A stretch of DNA of 64,000 nucleotides from CAVXHV01 sp963761445 (GCA_963761445.1 CAVXHV010000004.1:3658001-3722000); one strand, 5' to 3'. Shown: positions 18,494 to 29,306, numbered from the stretch's first letter. Translations and numbers: made by a program. The notes: a model not told the origin generated them from the sequence alone.

Positions 18494-19626
18494 TTGTTTG
18501 TACCCAGCTCATCCGCGCCCAACCGCTTGACCGTCGAGCTCGGCCCCCGGTCTTATGAGATCGAGATCGTGACGGGCCGCATCCCTGATTTCGGCCCGTT
18601 CGCGCGCCGAGCTCTCGAACGCTCGTGGACCGGTTCGTCGTGCCGGCGTGCCCTGATCGTCACCGACGCGAATCTCGCGGATCTCTCGATCCCCGCCCCC
18701 TACCAGTCCGCGCTCGACTCCGTGGGCATCGCGGCCGAGTTGGCCGCCGTTCCCGCCGGCGAGCCTTCCAAGTCGCTGGCCCACGTCGAGCGGCTTTACG
18801 ACGAGCTGGCCGGCCGCGGCGCCGATCGCCACACGCTCCTGGTCGCCCTCGGTGGCGGAGTCGTCGGCGATCTCGCCGGCTTCGTCGCCGCCACCTTCAC
18901 CCGCGGGCTCCCCCTCATCATGGTGCCCACCTCGCTCCTGGCGCAGGTCGACAGCTCGGTCGGGGGCAAGGTCGGCGTCGACCACCCGCGCGCAAGAACC
19001 TGATCGGTGCGTTCTACCAGCCGCTGGGCGTCTGGATCGACACCGAGTCGCTCGTCACGCTGCCCGATCGCGAATTCCGTGCGGGACTGGCCGAGGTGGT
19101 CAAGTACGGCATGATCGCGAGCGAGGCGATGTTTTCGTTCCTCGAACAGAATGCCGGCACGATTCTGGCGCGCACACCGCAAGCACTCGAGAAGGTGATC
19201 TTCTCGAGCTGCGGGACCAAGGCGTACGTGGTCGAACGCGATGAGCGCGAAGAAGGCGAGGTACGAGCCATGCTCAATTTCGGCCACACGATCGCGCATG
19301 CGATCGAGACGGTCGCCGGCTACGATGGCCCCTTCCGCCACGGCGAAGCCGTCGCGATCGGCATGGTCGCCGAATGCCGGCTCGCCGAGCGGCTGGGCTG
19401 GATCAAGAGCGACGTCACCGACCGCTTGGTCCGCTTGCTCGAGGCCTTCGAGCTTCCGGTGAAGGCACCCGGGCTCGATCTCGCCGCGCTGAAACACGCC
19501 ATGAGCCGCGACAAGAAGAATCGCCTCGGCAAGATTCGCTTCGTCCTGCCGCGCCGGATCGGGCAGGTGGAGCTCACCGACTCGCCCGGCGAAGACGACG
19601 TGCAGGCCGTCCTCGAGACTCTCTGA
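18494..19626 (+). CDS. aroB: 3-dehydroquinate synthase (frameshifted)
   Basis: The joined protein is about 377 residues, near the family length. The NAD-binding LVALGGGVVGDLAGFVAATF and PTSLLAQVDSSVGGKVGVDH lie before a frame change near 18990. The second half continues with KNLIGAFYQP, FRAGLAEVVKYGMI, LNFGHTIAHAIE and YDGPFRHGEAVAIGM, which supply the metal and substrate ligands. The enzyme cyclises DAHP to 3-dehydroquinate in the shikimate pathway. The start is uncertain: no ATG is in frame, and TTG at 18494 or 18527 fits the family length. A frameshift in so central a gene argues for a sequence error. Confidence 0.92.
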
Positions 19627-19682
19627 AGCGACCAGGATGCCTCCGGCACGCGAGTCTCTTTCTGCCCGAAGGGGAGTGATGC

Positions 19683-20804
19683 TTGGCCGAAAATGACCCC
19701 GACGAAGAAACGCGAGACTTGATCCAGCTCACGGCCGTGCCGGGCGTCGGCCCGCAGACTTGCCGCTCCCTCCTCTCCCGGTTTGGCTCGGCTGGAGCAG
19801 CCCTTGCCGCCAGCCAGTCCGCGCTCGCCGCCGTGAGCGGCGTCGGGCCCAAGCTCGCCAAAAAAATCGGCAGCGCCCGGCTGGATTTCGACGCAGCCGA
19901 GGAGCTGGCACTCTGCCGGAAGCTGGGCGTGACGGTCGTGGCGCAAGGCGGCCAGGGTTACCCCGCCGCGCTCGAGAACATTCCCGATCCACCCGTTCTG
20001 CTCTACGTGAAGGGAACGATCGAGCCCAGCGACGAGCTGGCCATCGCGCTGGTCGGCTCACGCCGCTGCACGCCTTACGGAGCGCGCATGGCCGAGCGGC
20101 TCGCCGGGGCCCTGGCGCGAACCGGTTTCACCGTCGTCTCCGGCCTGGCCCGGGGCATCGACGCGGCCGCGCACCGCGGGGCGATCTCCTCCGGCGGCCG
20201 CTCGATCGCCGTCCTGGCCAACGGACTATCGTCCATCTATCCGCCCGAACACGAGGACCTCGCCCGCGCCCTGGGCGAGTCCGGAGCGGTCATCTCCGAG
20301 ATGCCCATGCGCCAGGTGCCGCTGCCCGGCCTCTTCACCCAGCGCAACCGGATCATCTCCGGGATCGCCCTGGGCGTCGTGGTGGTCGAAGCCACCCCGC
20401 GCAGCGGCTCGCTCTCAACCGCGCACCACGCCGTCGAGCAGAACCGCGAGGTATTCGCCGTGCCCGGCCCGGCCGACAGCCTCACCAGCCGCGGCTGCCA
20501 CCGCTTGATCCGCGACGGAGCCCGGCTCGTCGAAACCGTCGACGACATCATCGAGGAGCTCGGCCCCTTGAGCCATGAAATCAAGAGCGGCACCGGCGAC
20601 CCACCCGTTCGCCACCCCGCCGAGCTCGCCCTGACCGACCTCGAGCGCTCACTTCTCGGTCAGCTTGACGACACGCCCTCCGGCGTCGACGATCTGATCG
20701 TTCGCACCGGCATGACGCCCGGCCAGGTCCTGGCCACTCTCAGCGTGCTCGAAGTGAAGCGCCTGGCCAAACGCCTTCCCGGCCACCGATTCGTTCGAGC
20801 TTGA
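19683..20804 (+). CDS. dprA: DNA-processing protein DprA
   Basis: The 373-residue product has an N-terminal helix-hairpin-helix-like domain (LTAVPGVGPQTCRSLLSRF), the Rossmann DprA core (ALVGSRRCTPYGARMAERL, SGLARGIDAAAHRGAI, ANGLSSIYPPEH, FTQRNRIISGIA) and a C-terminal winged helix (VDDLIVRTGMTPGQVLATL). DprA loads RecA onto single-stranded DNA taken up during transformation. The TTG start at 19683 follows GGGGAG by six bases. It lies 56 bases after aroB on the same strand and is convergent with the lipase gene. Confidence 0.95.
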   Translation: MAENDPDEETRDLIQLTAVPGVGPQTCRSLLSRFGSAGAALAASQSALAAVSGVGPKLAKKIGSARLDFDAAEELALCRKLGVTVVAQGGQGYPAALENIPDPPVLLYVKGTIEPSDELAIALVGSRRCTPYGARMAERLAGALARTGFTVVSGLARGIDAAAHRGAISSGGRSIAVLANGLSSIYPPEHEDLARALGESGAVISEMPMRQVPLPGLFTQRNRIISGIALGVVVVEATPRSGSLSTAHHAVEQNREVFAVPGPADSLTSRGCHRLIRDGARLVETVDDIIEELGPLSHEIKSGTGDPPVRHPAELALTDLERSLLGQLDDTPSGVDDLIVRTGMTPGQVLATLSVLEVKRLAKRLPGHRFVRA

Positions 20805-20814
20805 CGTAAGAGAA

Positions 20815-21682
20815 TCACAATCGCGCCAGGATCCACCGCAGCACGTCGTCCAGCACTTGCCCCCGGCCGATCTCGTTTAACGGCTCATGCATCATCTTGG
20901 GATAGATCGTCAGCGTTTTGTCTTCCGTTCCAATGCACTCGAAGAACTCGCGTCCGGCCCCGGGGTCCGTGACCGTGTCCTGCCCTCCCAGCAGCATCAG
21001 GATCGGTGTCTCGATTTCACCGGCGCGATCCATGAGCATTTTCCCCCCCTCGATCATGCCGAAGAAGAGCGGTGCGCTGCATCCGGCTATGACGCAGGGG
21101 GTCGGTTCGATGCTCTTCCTGGATTTCGGGGTCGCGAGTGAGCAGCGCGGCGTTGAGATTCCCTTTCAGCGTGACCCACGGAGCGTGCCGCGCCAGAAAT
21201 CGCGCCACCTTCAACTTGAGCGGCGGCACCTCCACCGACACCCGCAAGACGGGGTTCGACAGGATCAGCCCCTTGGCACCGGCGGGCTTGCGCAGGCACG
21301 CCCTCAGCGCGACCTGCCCGCCGTTCGAATGACCGAGAACAAAGCGATCGAGCCCGGGAATCTCCTTGACCACCCAGCCCAGAGTCTGCAGGAGATCGTC
21401 GGTCAGCTCCTCGTAATCTCCCACGACTCCCCGCCGGCCGGGGCTGCGTCCGTGGCCCCGAAAATCGACGGCGATGACGTCGAGCTCCGCCCGTTCGCAC
21501 ACGGCTTCCGCCACCCTGCGGTAGCACCCGCCGTGCTCGCCATAACCGTGGGCGATCACCAGCACGCCCCGTGGTGCGCTCCGGTGCCACCAGCGGCCTC
21601 TCAAAACCAGCCCATCGGCCGCTCGAACGTTGATGTCGCTTACCCGGGTCTTGACCGTCGTCGTTCCTTCGCTCGAAGTCAT
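20815..21682 (-). CDS. alpha/beta hydrolase, monoacylglycerol-lipase-like (frameshifted)
   Basis: The joined product is about 289 residues. It shows the oxyanion-hole HGYGEHGG, VDFRGHGRSPGRRG, the nucleophile elbow LGHSNGGQ, the acid in LLGGQDTVTDP and the catalytic His in KMMHEPLNE. This matches lysophospholipase/monoglyceride lipases of the serine hydrolase fold. The frame changes near 21085, after LLTRDPEIQEEHRTDP. I start at the ATG at 21682 (MTSSEG). The enzyme is probably cytoplasmic; its substrate is a lipid ester by family analogy only. Confidence 0.87.
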
Positions 21683-21713
21683 GTCTCCGCCCTCAAGGGG
21701 CCTTCCCCCCATT

Positions 21714-21831
21714 CCCCATAGTGCCTTCGCTCCGCGAAGGGATTCACCCTATCCCCATAGTCGCCCTTCGCTCCGCGAAGGGATTCACCCTATCCACCAT
21801 AGTCGCCCTTCGCTCCGAGAAGGGATTCAAA
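21714..21831. repeat. three tandem 41-42 base units, each with a CCTTCGC-TCC-GCGAAGG hairpin
   Basis: Units starting near 21724, 21765 and 21807 each carry CCTTCGCTCCGCGAAGG followed by GATTCACCCTATCC and CATAGTCG. The third is slightly degenerate (TCCGAGAAGG). Each unit folds into a seven-base-pair stem with a TCC loop. A relative (CTTTCGC-TCC-GCGAAAG) lies at 28905. The array fills the gap between the lipase and flippase genes. Confidence 0.85.
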
Positions 21832-21879
21832 GAACCACCGCCAGGCCCGAGATTACCCGAACTCGGCTCAGAAGGCGAG

Positions 21880-23511
21880 TCAAGCATTCCTGCCACGCCA
21901 CAGCTTGCCGGAGAGCTCGACCGCGTCGCGGCGACCGACCTCCGTCAGCAAATACCCGGCGCAGTCTGCCAGCGTCCCGACCGTCAAGTGCGCCAGGAGC
22001 GGCGTTGCTCGCATCCAGAGCGAATTTCCCGGGTAGCTCACCGGCGCCACCCATCGCAAAACCCATGTCGACGCCACCAGGAGCACCCCTCCGGCGCACG
22101 GCGCGCTCAAGGTCCGCGTCAAGAAGATTCGCCAATCTAGCTTTAGCTCGCGAAACACGTAGATTCCCGGGACCAGCAGGTTCGAGAACAACGTCGTGAT
22201 CACCGTCCCCCAGATCACGCCCGACACACCCAACCGGGCGGTGAGGTAACAACTGACGGGGAGGTTGACCGCCGACCCCATAAGCGCAGCCAGCGCAATC
22301 ACCTTGACTTTGTTCAGCCCGATCGACACCTGAACCAGCACCGAAAGCACAAGCGGCACCGCCGCCACCAGGAATAAACGCATGAGATCGGCCCGATCGG
22401 CCGCGGGGTAACCCAGGCGATTGCCGATCCAGAGCGAGAGAAAAGGACCGGCGTAGAGCCAGGCCAGGAGACCCACGGGCAATAGCGCGCCGATGTGCAG
22501 CCTCGTCCCGTCGTACTTCACGCGGTCGAGCCCGCGGTGGTCGCCCGCGGCAAGCAGGCTGGCAACCGCCGGCATCACCATGTACGCCAGCATCCAGCCC
22601 GTCTGCCTGAGCTGCAGGAACGGCTTGCTCACCACGTCGTACACCGCATTGGCCGGACCGGGGTCGGCCAGAATGAAGCCCAGCACGCTCGTGTCGACCT
22701 TGTCGGCCAGCACCACGCTGAGCTGGATGAGCGCAATGTAAAAGCTGAAGTTCAAGAGCGACTTGTAGTCCGACAGCCGTGCCCCGGCGAAGTGCGGCCA
22801 GTGGCCCAGATCGCGGATCATGACCCACAGCCCCGGCACGAACCCGATCCCCACCTGGATCACGCTCTGGGCAATCACCACATTGAAGAAGTCGAATCCC
22901 GACTTCAGTCCCACGAGCAGCACCAGGAACCGCGCAATGACGCTGAAAATCTCCAGCCGCGGCATGAAATCATAGCGCCGCGCAGGCCTGGAGCACGCTG
23001 GAAACCACCACCGAGTATCCGTAGCAAGGGGCCGTCGCCACTTGCAGCCAGAGCAGCTTGACAATCAGCTCGTACGCCTTGCCCTCGAAGGCCGTGGCCG
23101 GCAGCGCCAGTAGGCCACCCCGACCAGGGCCGCAATTTGCAGGAACGCGACGGCCGTGTAAAACGTCATGCCGCAGGCGATCGACCGGTCAACGGCGTCG
23201 TGATCGCCCCGCGTCCACGCTTCCGAGATCTGCCGCTGCAAGGCCGAGCTCGCCCCGAACTCGAACAGGAACTGAAAGAACCCGAAGCCCCAGGCGAATC
23301 GATACGCCCCCCACTGTTCGGCTCCGACCGAGGCCGACTCGAGCACCAGCCGCGTCGTCCAAAGCGAAAAAACGACCTGCAGCGGCACCCGCAAGGCGAG
23401 CCAGAACGTACCGGAGAGAAGCCGCGAAAGCACCGGCGGCAGTGCCCGAGCACGCGACCGGGAAACTGCGTCGGGCGTGGTCGTGTTCAAGGAATCCTTC
23501 CTTTCCGACAT
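21880..23511 (-). CDS. polysaccharide-export flippase (MATE/Wzx-like), two frameshifts
   Basis: Three frames join into a protein of about 540 residues with 12 or more hydrophobic helices, as expected for an oligosaccharide flippase. The N-terminal part has SGTFWLALRVPLQVVFSLW and GFFQFLFEFGASSALQRQI; the core has SLLNFSFYIALIQLSVVLAD and DVVSKPFLQLRQTGWML. Frame changes lie near 23105 (after VGVAYW) and near 22985. In between, YELIVKLLWLQVATAP is read in the third frame. It would move lipid-linked sugars across the membrane. A methyltransferase and a sugar isomerase precede it on the same strand. Confidence 0.85.
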
Positions 23512-23526
23512 GATTCCGTTTTTTCC

Positions 23527-24196
23527 TCACGGACGACGGAAGCACCACGTCCAGTGCCGGTCCGAGGTCATGGACACCTCGCTTCGGTCATGGCCCAGCG
23601 AATGTACGATCGCACGAATCTCATCGAGCTCTCGCGCCGCGTTCAGTGAAGCTTCAAACAAGGCCCGCGCCGCTTGTGTCTCCCGGGCGGCATACAGATC
23701 GGCCAGGCGAATGATCTCCGCATGCGAGTCGGGACGCGCAGGTCGCGCACCAGCAGCGTTCCACCGCGCCAACCAGCCGGGCCATCTCGTCCAGCACCGG
23801 CTCGGGATCGGGAATGTGATGGATGATCGTGTTCGAAATGACACCCTCGAACGAGCCTTCGCCGAAATCCTCAAGGAGCGATTTCGCATCGCCAAGCTGA
23901 CAGCGGATACGGTGCGAGAGTCCCTCCCGTGCGATGTTGATCTGACCCTGCGCAAGCATGGCCTCCGAGAGATCAAGCGCCATCACGCTGGCCTTCTCAT
24001 CGGCGCGCACCAGCGCGATCGGAATCCTCGCCGTACCGGTGCCGACGTCGAGGACGAGCCCCCCCCGGCACGGCCCGTGGACCGCCAGGAAGTCTTCCAC
24101 AAACCGAGCGTTGACCGCCGAGTGGTCCATCGCGTCATATTGACGCACTTCCTCGGCGGTCTCCATGGCTTCAGGCTCGAGCACGCGGGCGATCAT
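23527..24196 (-). CDS. class I SAM-dependent methyltransferase (frameshifted)
   Basis: The product is about 222 residues. Motif I is LVLDVGTGTARIPIAL, then VMALDLSEAMLAQG, LGDAKSLLEDFGEGSFEGVI and NTIIHHIPDPEPVLDEMARL. The frame changes near 23745, after GAVERC, and a C-terminal helical part (EIIRLADLYAARETQAARA) is read in the next frame up to the stop at 23527. The acceptor is unknown. It starts 18 bases after the isomerase gene ends and is 15 bases before the flippase gene, so the three are probably one transcript. Confidence 0.83.
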
Positions 24197-24214
24197 GGCA
24201 GGCTATCGGTCCCT

Positions 24215-25096
24215 TCAGGCTTCGCGAACCTGCCCGATCGCCTTGGCGGCCTCGGCCAGGCATTCCTTGATGTCCGCGACCGGATCGTCTTCGCTCTCCT
24301 CGTATTCGATCGCCAGGCAGTACTTGTACTTGTTCTTGGCGAGGACCTTGAGGAAGTCGACCGTGCGCAGGTCTCCCTTACCCAGTACAGTGAACGTCTT
24401 GGCGTCCTTCACATCCTTGAGGTGCACGCCGTAGGTGCGGCCGGCGAATGCCTCGGCCGCGTCCACCGGATCGATCCGTGACCGCAGAAAATGCCCCGTG
24501 TCGATGCAGCAGCCGATCTTTTGATGGTGATCCTTGATCGCATCGCGGATCGTTTCGATCTTGGCATACCGGTGCCCCGGACCGTGGTTGTGAATGCCGA
24601 CGCCGACGCCGAATTCTTCCACCAGCTTGTCAATCCCGTCGAACGCCCCCGGCTCGATGTCGGCCGACATGTATTCAAGCCCGAGCGACTTGGCAAACTC
24701 GAACATGCGCCGGTTCGCGTCCGCGTCGGTGCCCATGTGCACGACACCATAACCGGCAAGCGCAACCCCCGCTTCAGACAGCGCCCGCCTGGCGGCCTCG
24801 AGCGCCTTGGGATCGTTCATCGGTACGTGGGCCGTGTACGACTCCCAGTAATGAAGGCCCAGCCCCTTGGTCGCGGCCAGGGCCTTGTCCAGGTCCGGCT
24901 TCCCGTCGCGCTTGAGCCCGCGCAGGGAATAGCTCTGCAAGCCCATCTTGAACGGTCGATACACATCCTGCGAATCCGCTTGCGGCCGGTCGTCCACCGC
25001 AGCGCGGGCTCCGCGCAAACCGCCCCCAACGAGCAGGCAGCCCGCTCCCAGCACTTCCCGCCGGTTCCAGCCGCTCGGCAATTGTGCATTGGACAT
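24215..25096 (-). CDS. Tat-exported sugar phosphate isomerase/epimerase-like TIM-barrel protein
   Basis: The product is 293 residues. NRREVLGAGCLLVGGG at the N-terminus resembles a twin-arginine signal. The rest is a xylose-isomerase-like TIM barrel with FKMGLQSYSLRG, GVGVGIHNHGPGHRY, IGCCIDTGHFLRS and YGVHLKDVKD, whose His, Asp and Glu residues would bind a divalent metal. The start at 25096 follows GGGGAG. Planctomycetes carry many such exported paralogues, usually linked to sugar catabolism; the substrate is not evident. Confidence 0.88.
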   Translation of the reverse strand: MSNAQLPSGWNRREVLGAGCLLVGGGLRGARAAVDDRPQADSQDVYRPFKMGLQSYSLRGLKRDGKPDLDKALAATKGLGLHYWESYTAHVPMNDPKALEAARRALSEAGVALAGYGVVHMGTDADANRRMFEFAKSLGLEYMSADIEPGAFDGIDKLVEEFGVGVGIHNHGPGHRYAKIETIRDAIKDHHQKIGCCIDTGHFLRSRIDPVDAAEAFAGRTYGVHLKDVKDAKTFTVLGKGDLRTVDFLKVLAKNKYKYCLAIEYEESEDDPVADIKECLAEAAKAIGQVREA

Positions 25097-25197
25097 GAAG
25101 TCGCTCCCCACCAGAGTGTGTCGCCTCTCGCCTCCGGCGCTGCACCACGCACTCGAAGAAAAGCCGCCGCGCCGAATAACCCACACCGAGGCTATAC

Positions 25198-25294
25198 GAA
25201 TGCAGGTACCAACGCCAGCCCCATGTAGGTCAGGCTTCAGCCTGACGCATTCCTCGCCCGAAGCGATAAGAATGCCGATACCAACGCCAACCCC
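25198..25294. repeat. 25-base direct repeat flanking a GTCAGGC-TTCA-GCCTGAC hairpin
   Basis: GAATGCAGGTACCAACGCC at 25198 recurs as GAATGCCGATACCAACGCC at 25270, 72 bases apart, each followed by a C-rich tail. Between them, at 25229-25246, lies a perfect seven-base-pair hairpin with a TTCA loop. The 357-base gap 25097-25453 holds nothing else I can support. Confidence 0.75.
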
Positions 25295-25453
25295 TCACCC
25301 AAGCAATATCCCATTCGTTATCTCGGCAAAAGAGAACTATTGAGAACCGTCTTCACGATCTGGTAAAATGCGTCGCGGTTTGGCCTTGGGTCCTCGACCA
25401 TCTTGAACCCGGACCAAGTGGCAGACCTTCCAGACCAGAGAGGGCACACACCG

Positions 25454-26041
25454 ATGCGGCCTCTTCCCGGTATCATGGGCATCCTGCAACCTGTCGGCGG
25501 GGGTGATCCCATCCCGCTCACCAAAGCCTTGATGGTCGTCGGCCGCCGGCCGGGCTGCGACATCCGGCTCGATTACGAAAACATCTCGGGCAAGCACTGC
25601 TCCCTGCGGTTCTTGAACGGGCTCTGGATGGTCAAGGATCTCGGTAGCACCAACGGCACCACCATCAACGGCTCCGCCCTGGCCAGCGAACAAAGCCTCA
25701 TGCCCGACGAAGAGCTGGGTATCGCCGGCCACATGTTCACCATCGAGTACGAAGCCGCCGGCCCCGAGGCCTTCTTGAACGCCCATAAAGACCTCGACGA
25801 AGAAGTCGTCGCCGAGCGCCAGCGCCACTCGCTCATGGAACTCGCCGGTCTCGATACCGACGACGCCAAGGCCCCCAAGCGTGCCACCCGGGCGCCCAAC
25901 GTCATCGAGCGCGTCTCGGCCGACGAGGCCGAATTTGATGACGCCGTCCCACAGCATTTCAAGTCGTCAGCCCCAAAGCCGAAAAAGCAACCGGCCGACG
26001 ACGATTTCTACAAACTCATTGAAGATGAAGACGAGAAGTAG
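25454..26041 (+). CDS. FHA-domain protein
   Basis: The product is about 195 residues. An FHA domain covers residues 10-90: MVVGRRPGCDIRLDYENISG, KHCSLRFLNGLWMVKDLGS and TNGTTINGSAL hold the conserved Gly-Arg, Ser-x-x-His-like and Asn positions that bind phosphothreonine. An acidic low-complexity tail follows, ending LIEDEDEK. ATG 25454 follows AGAGAGGG, whereas the longer TTG start lacks a site. FHA proteins usually work with Ser/Thr kinases such as the one at 63362, but no kinase is adjacent. Confidence 0.88.
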   Translation: MRPLPGIMGILQPVGGGDPIPLTKALMVVGRRPGCDIRLDYENISGKHCSLRFLNGLWMVKDLGSTNGTTINGSALASEQSLMPDEELGIAGHMFTIEYEAAGPEAFLNAHKDLDEEVVAERQRHSLMELAGLDTDDAKAPKRATRAPNVIERVSADEAEFDDAVPQHFKSSAPKPKKQPADDDFYKLIEDEDEK

Positions 26042-26286
26042 CCGAGATCGCCGCCAACTCGTTCGCTTTTGAGCTCATCGTTTCCCAGCGAGACTTTTCC
26101 GGAAATCGTTCGTGTTATTCGTGAAAAGCCGGTCCGATCCACATTCGTTGACGCTCATTTAGTCAGTCGCATCAACGGCATCGATACAGGAAATCCCGCC
26201 AACTCCGCTCACGCATCGGCGCACTCATGGCGGGATGGCCACTGATTGAATCCCATTTCTGTTTCAACACCCAGGAGTCGGCAACC

Positions 26287-26958
26287 ATGAGAGCAATGTT
26301 ACGAGGGGCAGTTGGTTTAGGATTGGTCGCTTTGCTGGCAGGCCCGGCGCTTGCACAGGGCCGCGGCGGTTTCGGCATGATGGGCGGCGGCGGCGGAATC
26401 TCCGGCCTCATCGCCAATGAGAGCGTTCAGAAAGAGCTGAAGCTCGACGACACACAGACCACCAAGCTCAAGGAGCTCGCCGAAAAGACCACGGCGACTC
26501 GTCGCGAGAAAATGGCGGAGACCAAGGATCTCGACCGCGAAGAGCGAATGGCCAAAATGCAGGAAATCACCAAGGAGTTGAACGAATCGACGCTCAAGGC
26601 CGTCGCCGAGTTCTTGAAGCCCGAGCAGGTCACCCGGCTTCACCAGTGCTCCTACCAGGTCCGCGGCGCGCAGGCGTTCGCTGACGCCGAGGTCGCCAAG
26701 AAGCTGAACATCACCGACGCCCAGAAGGGCGAGATCAAGACGATCATGGACGACCAGATGGCGGCGATGCGTGACCTTGGACTGGATTTCCAAAACGACC
26801 GCGAAGGAAGCATGAAGAAGATGGCCGAGCACAACAAAGAGACCCTCACCAAGGTCGTCGCCAAGCTCAACGACGAACAGCAGAAAACCTGGAAAGAGAT
26901 GCTCGGCGCTCACTTCGACTACACGCCGACTCCCTTCCGTCCCCGCAACAACAACTGA
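26287..26958 (+). CDS. exported Spy/CpxP-like helical protein
   Basis: The product is 223 residues with a signal peptide (MRAMLRGAVGLGLVALLAG) and a GMMGGGGG linker. Two related helical segments follow, with NESVQKELKLDDTQTTKL and DAEVAKKLNITDAQKGEI. The 'L.L(T/D)..Q...I' pattern is that of LTxxQ/CpxP-Spy periplasmic chaperone-like proteins. The ATG at 26287 has CAGGAG upstream. It is followed by a strong terminator. The role in envelope stress is by family analogy only. Confidence 0.75.
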   Translation: MRAMLRGAVGLGLVALLAGPALAQGRGGFGMMGGGGGISGLIANESVQKELKLDDTQTTKLKELAEKTTATRREKMAETKDLDREERMAKMQEITKELNESTLKAVAEFLKPEQVTRLHQCSYQVRGAQAFADAEVAKKLNITDAQKGEIKTIMDDQMAAMRDLGLDFQNDREGSMKKMAEHNKETLTKVVAKLNDEQQKTWKEMLGAHFDYTPTPFRPRNNN

Positions 26959-27000
26959 TTCGAAATCCACCGCGCAGCGCGCAGTGAACTCGCGTTTCAA

Positions 27001-27034
27001 AAGAAACCCCGCGTCAACCAGCGCGGGGTTTCTT
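27001..27034. terminator. bidirectional Rho-independent terminator
   Basis: AAGAAACCCCGCG at 27001-27013 pairs with CGCGGGGTTTCTT at 27022-27034 around an eight-base loop, giving a 13-base-pair stem with A-rich and T-rich ends. It sits between the convergent Spy-like gene and glmS and can serve both. Confidence 0.92.
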
Positions 27035-27039
27035 GTTTA

Positions 27040-28879
27040 TTACTCGACCGTCACGCTCTTGGCCAGGTTCCGCGGCTTGTCGATGTCCCGGCCGAGTTGA
27101 AGCGCCACGTGATAAGCCAGTAACTGCAGCGGCACCACCGCCAGGAGCGGCTGAATGATCTCGGGTGCATTCGGAATGGGCAGGAACAATTCCGAGACCG
27201 ACTCGATCGCCGAGTCGCCGCACGTGCCCACCGAGATGATCCGCCCGTGCCGTGCCCGCACTTCCTCAATGTTCGACAGTGTCTTGGCGTGCAACGGCCC
27301 TTGAGGTGCCACGAACACGCACGGTGTCTTCTCATCAACCAGGGCGATCGGCCCGTGCTTCATCTCGGCCGTCGGATAGCCGGCGGCGTGAATGTAGCTG
27401 ATCTCCTTGAGCTTGAGCGCACCCTCGAGTGCAACCGGATAAAACACGTCTCGTCCCAGGTAAAGCGCGTTTTGCGAACCCGCGACCCGCCGCGCCGCCT
27501 CTTCGATCACGGGTTCTGACTTCAACACCTCGCCCAGCAGCGCCGGAATCGCCTCGATCGCCTCGACCACGGCCATCCCATCCTGGAACGAAAGATGCTT
27601 CAGCCGCGCAAGATGCAGCGCCAGCAAAAGCATCACCGTCACCTGCGCCGAGAACGCCTTGGTGCTGGCGACGCCGACCTCCGGCCCCGCGTGAAGATAG
27701 ATGCCCCCCTCGGCTTCGCGGGCGATCGTACTCCCCACCGTGTTCACGATCGCCAGCGTCGGATGGCCGCGGCGCTTCGCCTCGCGCAAGGCGCCCAGCG
27801 TGTCGGCGGTTTCACCCGACTGCGAAAGCACGAACACCAGCGTCTGTTCCTCGAGTGGTGCATTGCGATAGCGAAACTCACTGGCATATTCGACCTCGAC
27901 CGGCACGTGCGCCAGTCTCTCGATCAGGTACTCGCCCAGAAGTGCCGCGTGCCAGCTCGTCCCGCACGCCGCGAAGACGATGCGCCGCACCCGTCTGAGC
28001 CGGCGCGCGCTCATGTTCAGCCCGCCGAACTGGGCCGTCGCCTCCGCCCGCCGCAGCCGCCCGCGGCAGGCGTCGATGACGGTGTCCGGCTGCTCGCGAA
28101 TCTCCTTCATCATGTAGTGCGAGTGCCCGCCCAGCTCGACGGCGTCCGGCTTCCAGTCGATTCGATCTATCCGCGGCGTGATCGGCCCGTGCTCGACATG
28201 GCGGATCTCGAACTCGCGAGGAGTCAGCCGCACAACTTCGCCGTCCTGCAAATACGCCACCCGCGCCGTGTGCGGCGAGATCGGCATCGCATCGCTGGCG
28301 AGCAAATGCTCGCCGTCGCCCAGCCCGACAACCAGCGGACTGCCGAACCGGGCGCCGACGATCACTCCCGGCTCCTTCGGGCTCACCACGGCCAGTCCAT
28401 AAGTTCCCTCAAGTCGCGAGCAGCGCCCGCAAGAGCGCATCAAACAGGTCGAACGATTCCAGCTCACGCGCAATCAGGTGCGCCACGACTTCGGTATCGG
28501 TTTCGCTCACGAAGACGAAGCCCTGCGACTGGAGCTCCCGGCGCAGCACGGCGTGGTTCTCGATCACGCCGTTGTGCACCACCGCCACCGCGGCCGCGCC
28601 CGCGCGGCCGCCAATGTGGGGATGGGCATTCCTGTCCGTGGCCGGGCCGTGAGTCGCCCACCGCGTGTGACTGATCCCACACTCGCCGGGCCCATTCTCC
28701 CGTTCCAGCAGCTCCTCGAGCGTTCGCACCCGTCCCGCGCATTTCCGCACGCAGAGCTCTTCACCATCGATCGTCGCCAGCCCGGCGCTGTCATACCCCC
28801 GATACTCGAGCCGCCGCAATCCCGCGACGAGTATCGCTTGAGCCTGGTGCCCCCCGGTGTACCCCACGATCCCACACAT
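27040..28879 (-). CDS. glmS: glutamine-fructose-6-phosphate aminotransferase (frameshifted)
   Basis: The joined protein is about 613 residues, the family length. The N-terminal glutaminase begins MCGIVGYTGG, with Cys2 as the nucleophile, and has LRRLEYRGYDSAG, ISHTRWATHG and VVHNGVIENH. Two SIS domains follow, with FAACGTSWHAALLGEYLIE, VLSQSGETADTL and GVASTKAFSAQ, ending in the family's typical DKPRNLAKSVTVE. The frame changes near 28412, after FDALLRALLA, resuming at LEGTYGLAVVSP. It makes glucosamine-6-phosphate for cell envelope sugars. I start at ATG 28879 because a GTG six bases earlier would put residues before the catalytic Cys. Confidence 0.95.
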
Positions 28880-28904
28880 CGGCACGATCCCTCTTCAAAG
28901 TCGC

Positions 28905-28987
28905 CTTTCGCTCCGCGAAAGTGCGCTTCACTTCCTCTCCTCGTTCCCACGCTCTGCGTGGGAACGTCCCTCCTGCCGCTCTGCGGC
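28905..28987. repeat. cluster of three triloop hairpins
   Basis: Three perfect palindromes follow one another: CTTTCGC-TCC-GCGAAAG (28905-28921), CGTTCCCACGC-TCT-GCGTGGGAACG (28942-28966, stem 11) and GCCGC-TCT-GCGGC (28975-28987). All share a CGC-TCY-GCG core. They lie in the 427-base gap between glmS and the glycosyltransferase start, which otherwise shows no gene. Confidence 0.87.
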
Positions 28988-29306
28988 GCCACCGCGGTCG
29001 ATCCAAAAACGTATTTCAGACCACCTTCGATCCGTCGTCACAGAACGCTCGCCCAGCATAGTCCAAAGCCATTCGACTGTCATCACGGGTCATCAGCTCA
29101 CCACCGCCCTTGCAAAGACTGCCGTTGACAGATCTGGGCCGTTGGACAATAGTGTCGCCCTCCCGGGCGAACGAGGGAGACGAAAGGCACGCAAGCCCCT
29201 CTCTCTCAAGCAATGGATCTGCGGATCGCCCGCCGCCCGCAGCGACACAACGGATTGATTGATCCTGCAACGACGAGGGCCTGGAGCGAGGTCCGGGCGG
29301 ACGGAA

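Noticed and set aside
21714..21831. Possible CRISPR array of three units
   Set aside because: The whole 41-42 base unit is repeated with no unique spacers, and no cas genes are present. It is a tandem hairpin repeat.
28880..29040. glmS ribozyme or riboswitch upstream of glmS
   Set aside because: The gap contains dispersed triloop hairpins only. No ribozyme core was recognised, and that ribozyme is known mainly from Firmicutes.
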